Assembly (NCBI GenBank): GCA_002423075.1
Contig: DIUS01000030.1
Location: forward strand, 1 to 9,673
DNA: 9,673 nucleotides
Direction: 5' to 3'
Source of the DNA: Microbacteriaceae bacterium UBA6152
Lineage (GTDB): Bacteria > Actinomycetota > Actinomycetes > Actinomycetales > Microbacteriaceae
Positions 1 to 6,936 of the stretch are shown here, in pieces; position 1 is the first letter of the stretch; each line of letters begins with the position of its first letter. Made by a program: the position numbers and the translations under genes. The notes below the pieces were generated by a model that was given only the letters and a program-made list of their open reading frames with translations, was not told the DNA's origin and searched no databases.

Positions 1-110
1 CGTGGACGCGAGTGGACCGGTCGCCGAGCAAATCGGTCGAGAGCCAGCAGGGCGTGGAGCCTGCCGTCCAGGCTGTTGGCCGCGGGGTGCAGCGGGCAGG
101 TGCACGATGA
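1..110 (+). CDS. 3' end of upstream gene, probably a component of the same osmoprotectant ABC transporter (partial)
   Basis: A reading frame open from base 3 ends at a TGA at 108-110. That stop overlaps the ATG of the following permease (107-109) in an ATGA junction, the usual sign of translational coupling inside an operon. The 35 visible residues (ending VQRAGAR) are polar and basic, with no motif I recognise; this fits a poorly conserved C-terminal tail. From context the gene is probably the ATP-binding subunit or a second permease of the quaternary-amine transporter, but the tail alone cannot decide. Another frame is also open across this stretch, so the call rests mainly on the ATGA overlap. 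Confidence 0.55.
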   Translation, partial: WTRVDRSPSKSVESQQGVEPAVQAVGRGVQRAGAR

Positions 111-847
111 ACCTCTTCAGCGACGCCTTCGCCTGGTTGCTCGACGGCGTGAACTGGGAGGGCTCGGGCGGGCTCATACAACTCACCGGTGAGCACCTGT
201 GGTTCACCGCGCTCGCGATCTTCTTCGCGTCTGTCATCGCCGTACCTCTCGGCTGGCTGATCGGTCACACGGGGCGGGGCCGCGAATGGGCAGTCGGAGT
301 CTCTGGTGCAGCTCGAGCGCTGCCGTCATTCGGGCTCGTGTTTCTGTTCGTCATGCTCTTCGGGGTGCTCAACCGAGGACCCGCGACGGTCTTCGTTCTG
401 GTACTGCTCGCGATTCCACCGATTCTCGCTGGTGCCTACGCCGGGCTCGAGGTCATCGACCGCCGCACGATTGATGCCGCGCGAGCCGTTGGCATGACAG
501 AGTGGCAGATTCTGTGGAAGGTCGAAGTGCCGCTCGGCTTGCCCCTCCTGCTCGGAGGGCTACGTAGCGCTACTTTGCAGGTCGTCGCAACGGTCAGCCT
601 CGCGGCGTTCGTCAACCTCGGCGGACTGGGGCTGCCGATCATTGCAGGAATCGCATTGCGCGACTACGACCGCATGCTCGGAGCGGCGATTCTCATCATC
701 GTCCTCGCTCTCACCCTCGACGCGGTCTTCGCACTGCTCGAGACCTACGCGGTGCCGCGCGGTGTGCGCGCGGCGCGCTCTCCAGAACCCCGCACGACGT
801 CAACCGGGCGCCGCGCGGCGGTGGCAGAATCCGCCACCACCACATAG
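107..847 (+). CDS. Osmoprotectant (glycine betaine/choline-type) ABC transporter permease
   Basis: This is a 246-residue integral membrane subunit of a ProW/OpuCB/OpuCD-type importer, forming the translocation path for quaternary ammonium compatible solutes. Hydrophobic segments lie at about residues 31-52, 70-88, 93-113, 150-180 and 190-212. The loop at about 123-145 (DAARAVGMTEWQILWKVEVP) is the EAA motif that docks the ATPase, with its invariant Gly at 129. Length is normal for the family (about 210-250). The ATG at 107 was chosen because it overlaps the upstream TGA and the membrane domain begins soon after it; an in-frame GTG at base 2 would add 35 unconserved residues. The C-terminal 30 residues are a Ser/Thr/Arg-rich cytoplasmic tail. 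The substrate-binding protein gene follows after 15 bp. The exact substrate (betaine, choline, carnitine, proline) cannot be read from the permease. Confidence 0.93.
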   Translation: MNLFSDAFAWLLDGVNWEGSGGLIQLTGEHLWFTALAIFFASVIAVPLGWLIGHTGRGREWAVGVSGAARALPSFGLVFLFVMLFGVLNRGPATVFVLVLLAIPPILAGAYAGLEVIDRRTIDAARAVGMTEWQILWKVEVPLGLPLLLGGLRSATLQVVATVSLAAFVNLGGLGLPIIAGIALRDYDRMLGAAILIIVLALTLDAVFALLETYAVPRGVRAARSPEPRTTSTGRRAAVAESATTT

Positions 848-862
848 AGAAGAGACAAACGC

Positions 863-1774
863 ATGTTCACAGCAAGGAACAAGGGCCGGCTCGCTCTGAC
901 GGCAGCCGCGGTCGGGGCGTCATTGGCCCTGGCAGGGTGTGCATCGGGCGACCCGCTGGCGCCCGAGCCGGATACGGATGCTCCCGCCGAGACGATCGTC
1001 ATCGGCTCGCAGGCCTACTATTCGAACGAGATCATCGCCGAGCTCTACGCTCAAGCGCTCGAAGAGGGCGGCTTCACCGTCGAGCGCAACTTCCAGATCG
1101 GGCAGCGCGACGCCTACATTCCGGCCCTCGAGGCCGGTGAGGTCGACCTGTTCCCCGAGTACACCGGCAACCTGCTGCAGTTCTGGAACCCCGACACCAC
1201 CGCGACGCAGGCCGATGAGGTCTTCGCCGAGCTGCAGGAGGTCGTGCCGGAAGGCCTCCAAATTCTCGAGCAGTCGTCGGCCACTGACCAAGACAGCTAC
1301 AACGTCACTGCCGAGTTCGCCGAGGCCAACGGCCTCGAGTCGATCGGCGACCTCGCGGGCGTCGATGGACTCATCCTCGGCGGCTTCCCCGAGCTCGAAG
1401 AGCGCCCCTACGGCCCCTCGGGTCTGCTCGATGTCTACGGCGTGACCGTCGGCTTCCAGGCCACCGGAGACACCACGGTCGAGTCGTTGCTCGAAGGCAT
1501 CGTGAACGTCGCGAACGTCTACAGCGCTGACCCGCGTATCGGCTCGAACGGGCTCGTGACGCTCGCCGACCCCGAGGGCCTCTTCCTGGCCTCGAACGTC
1601 GTGCCCGTCGCCTCGGCCGATCTGCCGCAAGAGGCGATCGACATCATCAACGAGGTCAGTGCCGCCCTCACGCCTGAAGGCCTTGTCGCCCTCAACGTGC
1701 AGAGCACGGTCGACCAGCTCGGTTTCACCGAGATCGCCACGCAGTGGCTGACCGACAACGGATTCCTCGGCTAA
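863..1774 (+). CDS. Glycine betaine/quaternary-amine ABC transporter substrate-binding lipoprotein (OpuAC/ProX family)
   Basis: This 303-residue extracellular lipoprotein captures the osmoprotectant and delivers it to the permease encoded just upstream. The N-terminus is a classic lipoprotein signal: basic residues (RNKGR), a hydrophobic stretch, then a lipobox LAGC with the lipidated Cys at residue 26, followed by an acidic Pro/Asp/Glu-rich linker. The mature part starts IVIGSQAYYSNEIIAELY and contains EVDLFPEYTGNLLQFW, which matches the OpuAC-family signature (usually PEYTGT; here Asn follows Gly). Later VYSADPRIGSNGLVTLADPE and NVVPV also fit the second lobe of this family. Length is normal. 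The ATG at 863 has a purine-rich Shine-Dalgarno (847-855, GAGAAGAGA). It is the last gene of its operon, ended by the hairpin at 1801-1828. Choline, betaine and carnitine cannot be told apart by reading alone. Confidence 0.93.
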   Translation: MFTARNKGRLALTAAAVGASLALAGCASGDPLAPEPDTDAPAETIVIGSQAYYSNEIIAELYAQALEEGGFTVERNFQIGQRDAYIPALEAGEVDLFPEYTGNLLQFWNPDTTATQADEVFAELQEVVPEGLQILEQSSATDQDSYNVTAEFAEANGLESIGDLAGVDGLILGGFPELEERPYGPSGLLDVYGVTVGFQATGDTTVESLLEGIVNVANVYSADPRIGSNGLVTLADPEGLFLASNVVPVASADLPQEAIDIINEVSAALTPEGLVALNVQSTVDQLGFTEIATQWLTDNGFLG

Positions 1775-1800
1775 CCAGCCGCAGCATCCTCATCGCATCA

Positions 1801-1828
1801 GGGGCGGGCGCCGCAGGGCGCTCGCCCC
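1801..1828. terminator. GC-rich hairpin between convergent genes, likely (bidirectional) terminator
   Basis: Bases 1801-1812 (GGGGCGGGCGCC) pair with 1817-1828 (GGCGCTCGCCCC) over 12 pairs, one of them G-T, around a 4-base loop (GCAG). The hairpin starts 27 bp after the stop of the substrate-binding protein gene and 37 bp beyond the stop of the minus-strand dedA, so it could serve both. The 3' flank on the + strand is TTCGCG, without a T tract, which is common for terminators in high-GC actinobacteria. Terminator function is inferred from position and stem strength. Confidence 0.7.
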
Positions 1829-1853
1829 TTCGCGTGCCCCTCGCCGCGCGTCG

Positions 1854-1879
1854 GTCGTCGCGTGTCAGTCGTCGCGTGT
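1854..1879. repeat. 12-bp direct repeat spanning the dedA stop
   Basis: GTCGTCGCGTGT occurs at 1854-1865 and again at 1868-1879, separated by two bases. The distal copy encodes the last residues of DedA (STRDD) and the other lies after its stop codon (TGA on the minus strand, 1867-1865). It looks like a small tandem duplication by slippage at the 3' end of the gene. No function is suggested. Confidence 0.6.
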
Positions 1880-2536
1880 AGAAGCGTCGCCGTCTCCGGG
1901 ATGGTCGGCGAAACGCGCCACGTGGCGATCGAGCACCTTCTTGACGCCGAACACGAGCAACCAGAAACCGGCGATGACAGCGGCGAAGATGAGGGCGGCA
2001 TAGTCAAGCGATTCGGCAATGCTCCGATAGCCTTCGGCTGCTGCTGAGCCAACCGACACGTAGGCGAACGACCAGATGATGCACGCGGGAGTGAGCCACA
2101 GCATGAAGGTGCGGTAGCGCAGCGTGCTCATCCCGACGACGAGGGGCGTGAGCGAGTGCAGCACGGGCAGGAACCTCGAGATGAACACGGCGATGCCACC
2201 GCGGTGATCGAGGAAGTTCTCTGCACGCTGCCAGTTCTTCTCGCCGATGCGCTGGCCGAGTCGGGATGCTCGCAGTCGTGGCCCAAAGAACCGACCGATC
2301 GCGAACCCGAGCGATCCTCCCGTGAGCGCTCCCACGATGATGACGATGGCGAGCGCCCAGTACTCGGCCGGCGAGTCGACCGCGGTGCTCGCGACAAGCA
2401 CGACCGTGTCGCCGGGCAGGATGAGGCCCAGCAGAATCGTGGTCTCGAGCATAATGAACAGTCCGGCCAGTGCTGTGCGCAGCGTCGGGTCGACGCCCTG
2501 CACGAGGTCGAGAATCGAATCGAGCCACTCGTTCAC
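1865..2536 (-). CDS. DedA-family membrane protein (SNARE-associated/VTT domain)
   Basis: The 223-residue protein belongs to the DedA family, whose members are proton-dependent transporters or lipid flippases affecting envelope integrity. The first part has ETTILLGLILPGD (residues 31-43): acidic residues E31 and D43 are 12 apart, as are the essential E39 and D51 of E. coli YqjA. Then come GGSLGFAIGRFFG (73-85), with the Gly-rich GR-G pattern, and FISRFLPVLHSLTPLVVG (118-135), the family core. Here R121 matches YqjA R130, but the second arginine (R136) is His127. Further hydrophobic segments lie at about 145-165 and 178-197, followed by a charged tail. The GTG at 2536 was chosen because the protein then begins at the family N-terminus and a TATGCT hexamer sits 6 bases before it. 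It is monocistronic, divergent from cydA and convergent with the osmoprotectant operon. Substrate unknown. Confidence 0.9.
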   Translation of the reverse strand: MNEWLDSILDLVQGVDPTLRTALAGLFIMLETTILLGLILPGDTVVLVASTAVDSPAEYWALAIVIIVGALTGGSLGFAIGRFFGPRLRASRLGQRIGEKNWQRAENFLDHRGGIAVFISRFLPVLHSLTPLVVGMSTLRYRTFMLWLTPACIIWSFAYVSVGSAAAEGYRSIAESLDYAALIFAAVIAGFWLLVFGVKKVLDRHVARFADHPGDGDASTRDD

Positions 2537-2542
2537 GGCCTG

Positions 2543-2548
2543 AGCATA
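2543..2548 (-). promoter_or_regulatory. Candidate -10 element of a leaderless dedA transcript
   Basis: On the minus strand TATGCT (matching TANNNT) is followed by six bases and then directly by the GTG start at 2536. Transcription would therefore begin at or very near the start codon. No convincing Shine-Dalgarno precedes the GTG, in keeping with leaderless translation, which is frequent in actinobacteria. A -35 is not clear. Confidence 0.5.
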
Positions 2549-2587
2549 CTGGCGGCCTCTGCGCGGCATCCCTGACGAAGCTGGGTA

Positions 2588-2607
2588 TTTGGGACCTTCG
2601 GCCCCTG
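2588..2607 (+). promoter_or_regulatory. DosR/DevR-like dyad upstream of cydA
   Basis: The core GGGAC-CTTC-GGCCC (2591-2604) is two 5-base half-sites in inverted orientation, 4 bases apart (GGGAC and, on the other strand, GGGCC). This is the layout of the mycobacterial DosR box (GGGAC-N4-GTCCC core). Over the 20-base DosR consensus I count 14 matches. Its centre is about 43 bp upstream of the start predicted from the TAGGCT at 2629-2634, a typical activator position next to a weak -35. DosR/DevR controls hypoxia and redox-stress genes, so it would suit a high-affinity oxidase. No regulator gene is in the window, so the binding protein is inferred. Confidence 0.5.
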
Positions 2608-2628
2608 TGCCGCCTGTACCGCCGTTCC

Positions 2629-2634
2629 TAGGCT
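2629..2634 (+). promoter_or_regulatory. Candidate -10 element of the cydABDC promoter
   Basis: TAGGCT fits the actinobacterial TANNNT -10 pattern and predicts a start near 2641, leaving a leader of about 52 bases before the cydA GTG. At the -35 distance (2605-2611, CTGTGCC) there is no good hexamer, which would fit dependence on an activator such as one bound at 2588-2607. Confidence 0.5.
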
Positions 2635-2692
2635 CGGAAGCACGGCACTGCGCCGCACTCCCATCCTCTCGTTGCAAGGCAGGTGACCCCTC

Positions 2693-4135
2693 GTGGTCGA
2701 ATGGCTCGATCCGCTCCTGTTGGCCCGCTGGCAGTTCGGTCTGACGACCCTCTACCACTTCCTCTTCGTGCCGCTCACGATCGGCATGGTGATTCTCGTC
2801 GCCATGTTCCAGACCGCGTGGGTTCGCACCGCGAAGCCGAAATACCTGCACCTGACCCGCCTCTTCGGCAAGATCTTCCTTATCAACTTCGCCATGGGTG
2901 TCGTTACCGGAATCGTGCAGGAGTTCCAGTTCGGCATGAACTGGAGTGACTACTCGCGGTTCGTCGGCGATGTCTTCGGGGCACCGCTGGCGATGGAGGG
3001 CTTGGTCGCGTTCTTCCTCGAAGCGAGCATGATCGGGCTGTGGATCTTCGGCTGGGATAAGCTCTCGGCCCGACTGCATCTCGCCGTGATCTGGATGCTC
3101 GCGCTGTCGACTACTCTCTCGGCCTACTTCATTCTCGCGGCGAACGCCTTCATGCAGAACCCCGTTGGGTTCGAGCTTAACGAAGAGCTCGGGCGAGCCG
3201 AGCTCACCGATATTGGCGCCGTGCTGACGAACCCCGTCGCCCTCGCGCAGTTTCCGCACACGATCTTCGCCTCGGTGATGTTCGCCGCGGTCGTCATTGT
3301 CGCCGTCGCGGCCTACCACCTGTCGAAGGGCCAGTACCTCGATGAGATGCGCACGGCCCTGCGGTTCGGGCTCATCGTCAACATCGTCGCCTTCGCGGGC
3401 GTGGCACTCACCGGCGATCAGTTGAGCCTGGTCATGGTAGAGACCCAGCCGATGAAGATGGCCTCAGCTGAGGCGCTCTATCAGACCACCGCCGGCGCAT
3501 CGTTCTCGATCTTTACGTGGGGCACGCCTGACGGGTCGAGCGAGTTGTTCTCCATCCGCGTGCCCTACCTGCTCTCGTTCCTCTCGACGCACGACTTCAT
3601 GGGCACGGTGGAAGGCATCAACGATCTGCAAGCGCAGTATGAGCAGCAGTTCGGCCCGGGCGACTACACGCCGATCATCTGGGTCACCTACTGGAGTTTC
3701 CGCTGGATGATCGGTCTCGGGGCCCTCGCCGCCGTGGTCTCAGTAGTCGGCCTGTGGCTGACCCGCGGCGGCCGCACCCCGAGTGGCTGGGCCTGGAAGG
3801 TTGCGATCTGGTCGGCGCCGCTGCCGCTCATCGCGAGCCTCGTGGGCTGGATATTCACCGAGATGGGCCGTCAGCCATGGATCGTCTTCGGGCTCATGCT
3901 GACCGAGGACGGCGTTTCGCCAGGCGTCACCGGCCTCGAGGTGCTGATCTCGCTCGTCGCCTTCACTCTCATCTACGGAGCGCTCGCGGTGGTCGAGTTC
4001 ACGCTCATCATCCGTGCCGCGGTTGACGGGCCGAAGGAATGGGCGAAGTACGACGCTGCCCTCACGGGCGATGACACCGATGCCTCGACGGGCAGCGGCA
4101 CCGTCGACCCCGCCAAGCTCGCGACTATCTACTAA
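2693..4135 (+). CDS. cydA: Cytochrome bd ubiquinol/menaquinol oxidase subunit I
   Basis: This 480-residue membrane subunit oxidises quinol and reduces oxygen to water, carrying hemes b558, b595 and d. The family's key residues are present: His22 (E. coli H19), Glu102 and Glu110 in the segment MEGLVAFFLEASMIGLW (E99 and E107), His189 in FPHT (H186, heme b558), Met339 in WSFRWMIGLG (M393, the other b558 ligand), and Lys255 and Glu260 of the quinol loop (K252, E257). GRQPW is at 392-396. It is shorter than the 522-residue E. coli protein because the C-terminal Q-loop insertion is absent, so it is the short Q-loop type usual in Gram-positives. The start is GTG, preceded by AGGTGA at 2681-2686 with good spacing; the next residues (VEWLDPLLLARWQFG) match the family N-terminus. 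It is the first gene of cydABDC, 21 bp before cydB. Confidence 0.97.
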   Translation: MVEWLDPLLLARWQFGLTTLYHFLFVPLTIGMVILVAMFQTAWVRTAKPKYLHLTRLFGKIFLINFAMGVVTGIVQEFQFGMNWSDYSRFVGDVFGAPLAMEGLVAFFLEASMIGLWIFGWDKLSARLHLAVIWMLALSTTLSAYFILAANAFMQNPVGFELNEELGRAELTDIGAVLTNPVALAQFPHTIFASVMFAAVVIVAVAAYHLSKGQYLDEMRTALRFGLIVNIVAFAGVALTGDQLSLVMVETQPMKMASAEALYQTTAGASFSIFTWGTPDGSSELFSIRVPYLLSFLSTHDFMGTVEGINDLQAQYEQQFGPGDYTPIIWVTYWSFRWMIGLGALAAVVSVVGLWLTRGGRTPSGWAWKVAIWSAPLPLIASLVGWIFTEMGRQPWIVFGLMLTEDGVSPGVTGLEVLISLVAFTLIYGALAVVEFTLIIRAAVDGPKEWAKYDAALTGDDTDASTGSGTVDPAKLATIY

Positions 4136-4156
4136 GAAAGCGGAGACGCACACATC

Positions 4157-5176
4157 ATGGATCTCGCCATCCTCTGGTTCGGCATCGTCGGATTCTTCTT
4201 CATCGGGTACTTCGTGCTCGACGGCTTCGACTTCGGTGTCGGCATGGCCCTGCCGTTCCTGGCGAAGGACGACACCGACAAGCGCGTCATGATCAACACC
4301 ATCGGCCCGGTCTGGGATCTCAATGAGACGTGGCTGATCGTGGCCGGAGCATCTCTCTTCGCCGCGTTCCCGTACTGGTACGCGACCCTCTTCGACGGCT
4401 TCTACCTGGCGCTGCTGCTGATTCTTCTCGCCCTGATCGCCCGCGGCGTCTCGTTTGAGTACCGGCGGCTGGGTAGGTCGGAGAAGTGGAAGCGCTGGTT
4501 CGACTGGATGATCGTCGTCGGCTCAGCCGTGCCTGCGCTTCTCTGGGGCGTCGCGTTCGCGAACATCATCCAGGGTGTCGCGATCGACGAGACGGGCACC
4601 TACGTCGGCACCCTGTTCGACCTGCTCAACCCCTACGGACTCCTCGGCGGCCTGACGACACTCCTGCTGTTCTTCACGCACGGCGTGCAGTTCATTGCGC
4701 TGAAGACCGACGGCGAGTTGAAGGAGCGGGCCCACGCCCTCTCGGTGCGGGCCGGTATCGTCACCATCGCCGTGGCCGCAGCGTTCCTCGTCTGGACGAT
4801 CGTGCAACACCTCGAGGTCGCGCACGTGGCGTTCATCGTCGGGTTCGCTGCAGCCGCTGCGGTCGCCCTGATCGGGTCGTGGGTCGCGAACCGCGTCCGC
4901 CGCGAGGGCTGGGCCTTCAGTCTCACCGCTGCGACAGTCGTCTTCGCGGTGCTCACCATTCTTGCGGCGCTGTACCCCAACGTCATGCCCTCGACGATCG
5001 ACCCGGCCTACAGCCTGACGATCCAGAACGCCTCGAGCTCGCAATACACTCTCGAGGTGATGACCTGGGTTGCCGTGATCATGATGCCTCTTGTGCTCGC
5101 CTACCAGGGCTTCACCTACTGGGTGTTCCGTCGTCGGATCACCCGCGAGTCGATTCCCGTGGCGGCTGCGCACTGA
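4157..5176 (+). CDS. cydB: Cytochrome bd oxidase subunit II
   Basis: This 339-residue membrane partner of CydA is needed to hold the hemes and stabilise the oxidase. It starts MDLAILWFGIVGFFFIGYFV and continues LDGFDFGVG (21-29), the CydB signature. INTIGPVWDLNETWL (46-60) is the conserved Trp-Asp region (W53, D54), followed by FAAFPYWYATLFDGFYLALLL and an Arg-rich cytoplasmic loop (about 95-114). Several hydrophobic segments continue to the end, and the length is normal for the family. The ATG at 4157 has a weak GCGGAG Shine-Dalgarno about 11 bases upstream. The stop (TGA 5174-5176) overlaps the likely CTG start of cydD. No small CydX-like reading frame is visible between the two genes. Confidence 0.96.
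   Translation: MDLAILWFGIVGFFFIGYFVLDGFDFGVGMALPFLAKDDTDKRVMINTIGPVWDLNETWLIVAGASLFAAFPYWYATLFDGFYLALLLILLALIARGVSFEYRRLGRSEKWKRWFDWMIVVGSAVPALLWGVAFANIIQGVAIDETGTYVGTLFDLLNPYGLLGGLTTLLLFFTHGVQFIALKTDGELKERAHALSVRAGIVTIAVAAAFLVWTIVQHLEVAHVAFIVGFAAAAAVALIGSWVANRVRREGWAFSLTAATVVFAVLTILAALYPNVMPSTIDPAYSLTIQNASSSQYTLEVMTWVAVIMMPLVLAYQGFTYWVFRRRITRESIPVAAAH
5173..5176 (+). other. CTGA stop/start junction of cydB and cydD
   Basis: The TGA of cydB (5174-5176) overlaps the CTG (5173-5175) that lies in the cydD frame, directly before codons for KPLDPRLL. The geometry is the same as the ATGA junction of cydD/cydC (6933-6936), with C in place of A. There is no strong Shine-Dalgarno, so initiation would depend on ribosomes finishing cydB. 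The non-standard start is inferred from the frame, the homologous N-terminus and the lack of alternatives. Confidence 0.7.
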
Positions 5177-6936
5177 AGCCGCTCGACCCCCGCCTGCTGC
5201 GCACCGCGTCGGCCGCCCGTACTCTGCTGGCGGCGGGCGCGGTCGTCGCCGCGGTTCACACACTCAGCATCATCGCGTTCTGCTGGTTCGCCGCGCAGTC
5301 GATCGTCGGCGTCATCGACGGCGTGACCATCACGCGGCTTGGCCAGCCGATCATCGCGACGGCCGTCAGCATCGTCGTGCGTGCCTCCACTCAGGCGGTG
5401 CTTGATGCGCTCGCCGTGCGCGGTGCGGCGATCGTCAAGAGCCAACTGCGCGGTCGCGTGATCGACGCCGTGGATGCGGGCGGTCAGTCCTTGCTGGGCG
5501 GCACCTCGAGCGCGCGCGTCGCTACGCTGCTCGGGCAGGGCCTCGATGCGATGGACGGCTACATCGGTCGCTACCTGCCGCAGCTCATCTTGACTGCTGT
5601 CGCAACCCCGCTTATCGTGACGGCTCTTCTGCTCGCTGATCTTGTGACCGGCATCACGGTCATCATCACGCTTCCCATTATTCCGGTCTTCATGGCGCTC
5701 ATCGGCATGGCCACGCAAGCGGTGCAACGTCGCCAGTGGCAGCAGCTCGGCGCCCTGGCGCAGGGCTTTCACGAGGTGGTGCAGGGGCTCTCGACGCTCA
5801 TGGTGTTCGGCCGTCACCATCGGCAGACCGATCGCATCGCCGAGGTCACCGAAGGGTACCGCCGCCGCACAATGTCGGTGCTACGGCTCTCGTTCGTGTC
5901 GGGCTTCACCCTTGAGCTCGCTGCCAGCCTGTCGGTCGCCCTGGTCGCGGTCTCGGTGGGCATACGCCTCATCAACGGCGATATCGGTCTCGCTCTCGGC
6001 CTGTTCGTGCTCGTGCTCGTGCCCGAGGCGTACCTGCCGCTGCGGCAGGTCGGCACGCAGTTCCACGCGGCGAGTGAGGGCATCGCGGCAGCCGACGACG
6101 TGCTCGACCTGCTCGAGACCGCGCCGCCCGCGGCGTCGGTCGGTCACTCGTTGACGGTTACCACTCGCCGACCCTCCACAACCGACCGATCGACCGTCGC
6201 GCCGGCACCCGGTAGCGCTGTCGAGCCGCACCCGAAGCCAGCACTGTCGCTTCGCGAGCTCACGGTGCGGCGAGGGGAACGCCTGATCATCGACCGATTG
6301 TCGGGCGAGTGGATGCCCGGCACGGTGCTCGCCGTCACCGGACCGAGCGGCGCGGGCAAGACCTCGCTGCTCGGCGCTGTGCTGGGTCTCGTCGATGCCG
6401 AGGGTGAGATTGAGCTCGACGCTACGCCGGTGGCAGCCGCCGATCGTGCATCGCGCATCGCCTGGTCAGGTCAGCGCCCCGACCTCACGGGCGGCACCCT
6501 CGACAGCATCGTCGCGCTCGGCGCGGCGCGCGTCGACTCCGCGTTGGTGAGCCGCTCGCTGCAGTGGGCGGCTGCGGACGATGTGCCCCGCGATACTGAG
6601 CTCGGAGCGGCTGGCGAGGGGCTTTCCGGCGGTCAGGCGCAGCGCGTAGCGCTCGCTCGCGCTTACTATCGAGCTGTCGAGCGCTCGAGTCGAGTCGTGC
6701 TGCTCGACGAGCCGACTTCTGCTCTCGATGCCGAAACCGAGGCGCGCGTGATCGACGGCGTGCGCGCTCTTGCCGACGACGGTCGCCTCGTCGTGGTCGT
6801 CACGCATCGTCGCTCTGTGATGGCGGCAGCGGATGCTGTGCTCGCCCTCGCCGCACCCTGCGAGCTGCCCGCTCCCGACTCCGACAGTGTCGGTACCGAA
6901 TCGCAGCCTCTCGACATCGGCAGGGGTCGACGATGA
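5173..6936 (+). CDS. cydD: CydDC ABC exporter, subunit CydD (CTG start)
   Basis: This 587-residue half-transporter forms CydDC, needed for cytochrome bd assembly; the E. coli complex has been linked to thiol export and heme handling. Residues 1-310 are the six-helix membrane domain, containing FMALIGMATQAVQRRQW and FHEVVQGLSTLMVFGRH. A Ser/Thr/Pro-rich linker (about 320-358) leads to the ATPase domain: Walker A GPSGAGKT (390-397), Q-loop SGQRP, signature LSGGQ (484-488), Walker B VVLLDEP with D512 and E513, and H-loop His545. The N-terminus KPLDPRLLRTASAARTLL matches this family from its second residue. The in-frame codon just before it is CTG at 5173, overlapping the cydB TGA as CTGA. No ATG, GTG or TTG lies in frame in the 130 bases upstream, and the next downstream GTG would remove the first membrane helix. 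A CTG start coupled to cydB is therefore the best reading. It joins cydC by an ATGA overlap. Confidence 0.92.
   Translation: MKPLDPRLLRTASAARTLLAAGAVVAAVHTLSIIAFCWFAAQSIVGVIDGVTITRLGQPIIATAVSIVVRASTQAVLDALAVRGAAIVKSQLRGRVIDAVDAGGQSLLGGTSSARVATLLGQGLDAMDGYIGRYLPQLILTAVATPLIVTALLLADLVTGITVIITLPIIPVFMALIGMATQAVQRRQWQQLGALAQGFHEVVQGLSTLMVFGRHHRQTDRIAEVTEGYRRRTMSVLRLSFVSGFTLELAASLSVALVAVSVGIRLINGDIGLALGLFVLVLVPEAYLPLRQVGTQFHAASEGIAAADDVLDLLETAPPAASVGHSLTVTTRRPSTTDRSTVAPAPGSAVEPHPKPALSLRELTVRRGERLIIDRLSGEWMPGTVLAVTGPSGAGKTSLLGAVLGLVDAEGEIELDATPVAAADRASRIAWSGQRPDLTGGTLDSIVALGAARVDSALVSRSLQWAAADDVPRDTELGAAGEGLSGGQAQRVALARAYYRAVERSSRVVLLDEPTSALDAETEARVIDGVRALADDGRLVVVVTHRRSVMAAADAVLALAAPCELPAPDSDSVGTESQPLDIGRGRR

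Noticed and set aside
2537..2692. Rex-type operator upstream of cydA
   Set aside because: I looked for TTGTG-N6-CACAA or TGTGAAC-GTTCACA dyads and found none; only the GGGAC-type dyad is present.
2537..3319. Upstream extension of the dedA frame by 261 codons
   Set aside because: The extension is antisense to cydA, is rich in Glu, His and Arg, and has no homologous look. The DedA family N-terminus begins at the GTG at 2536.
4486..5172. Upstream extension of the cydD frame inside cydB
   Set aside because: The Arg-rich translation overlaps conserved CydB in another frame. CydD homology begins only at 5173-5176.
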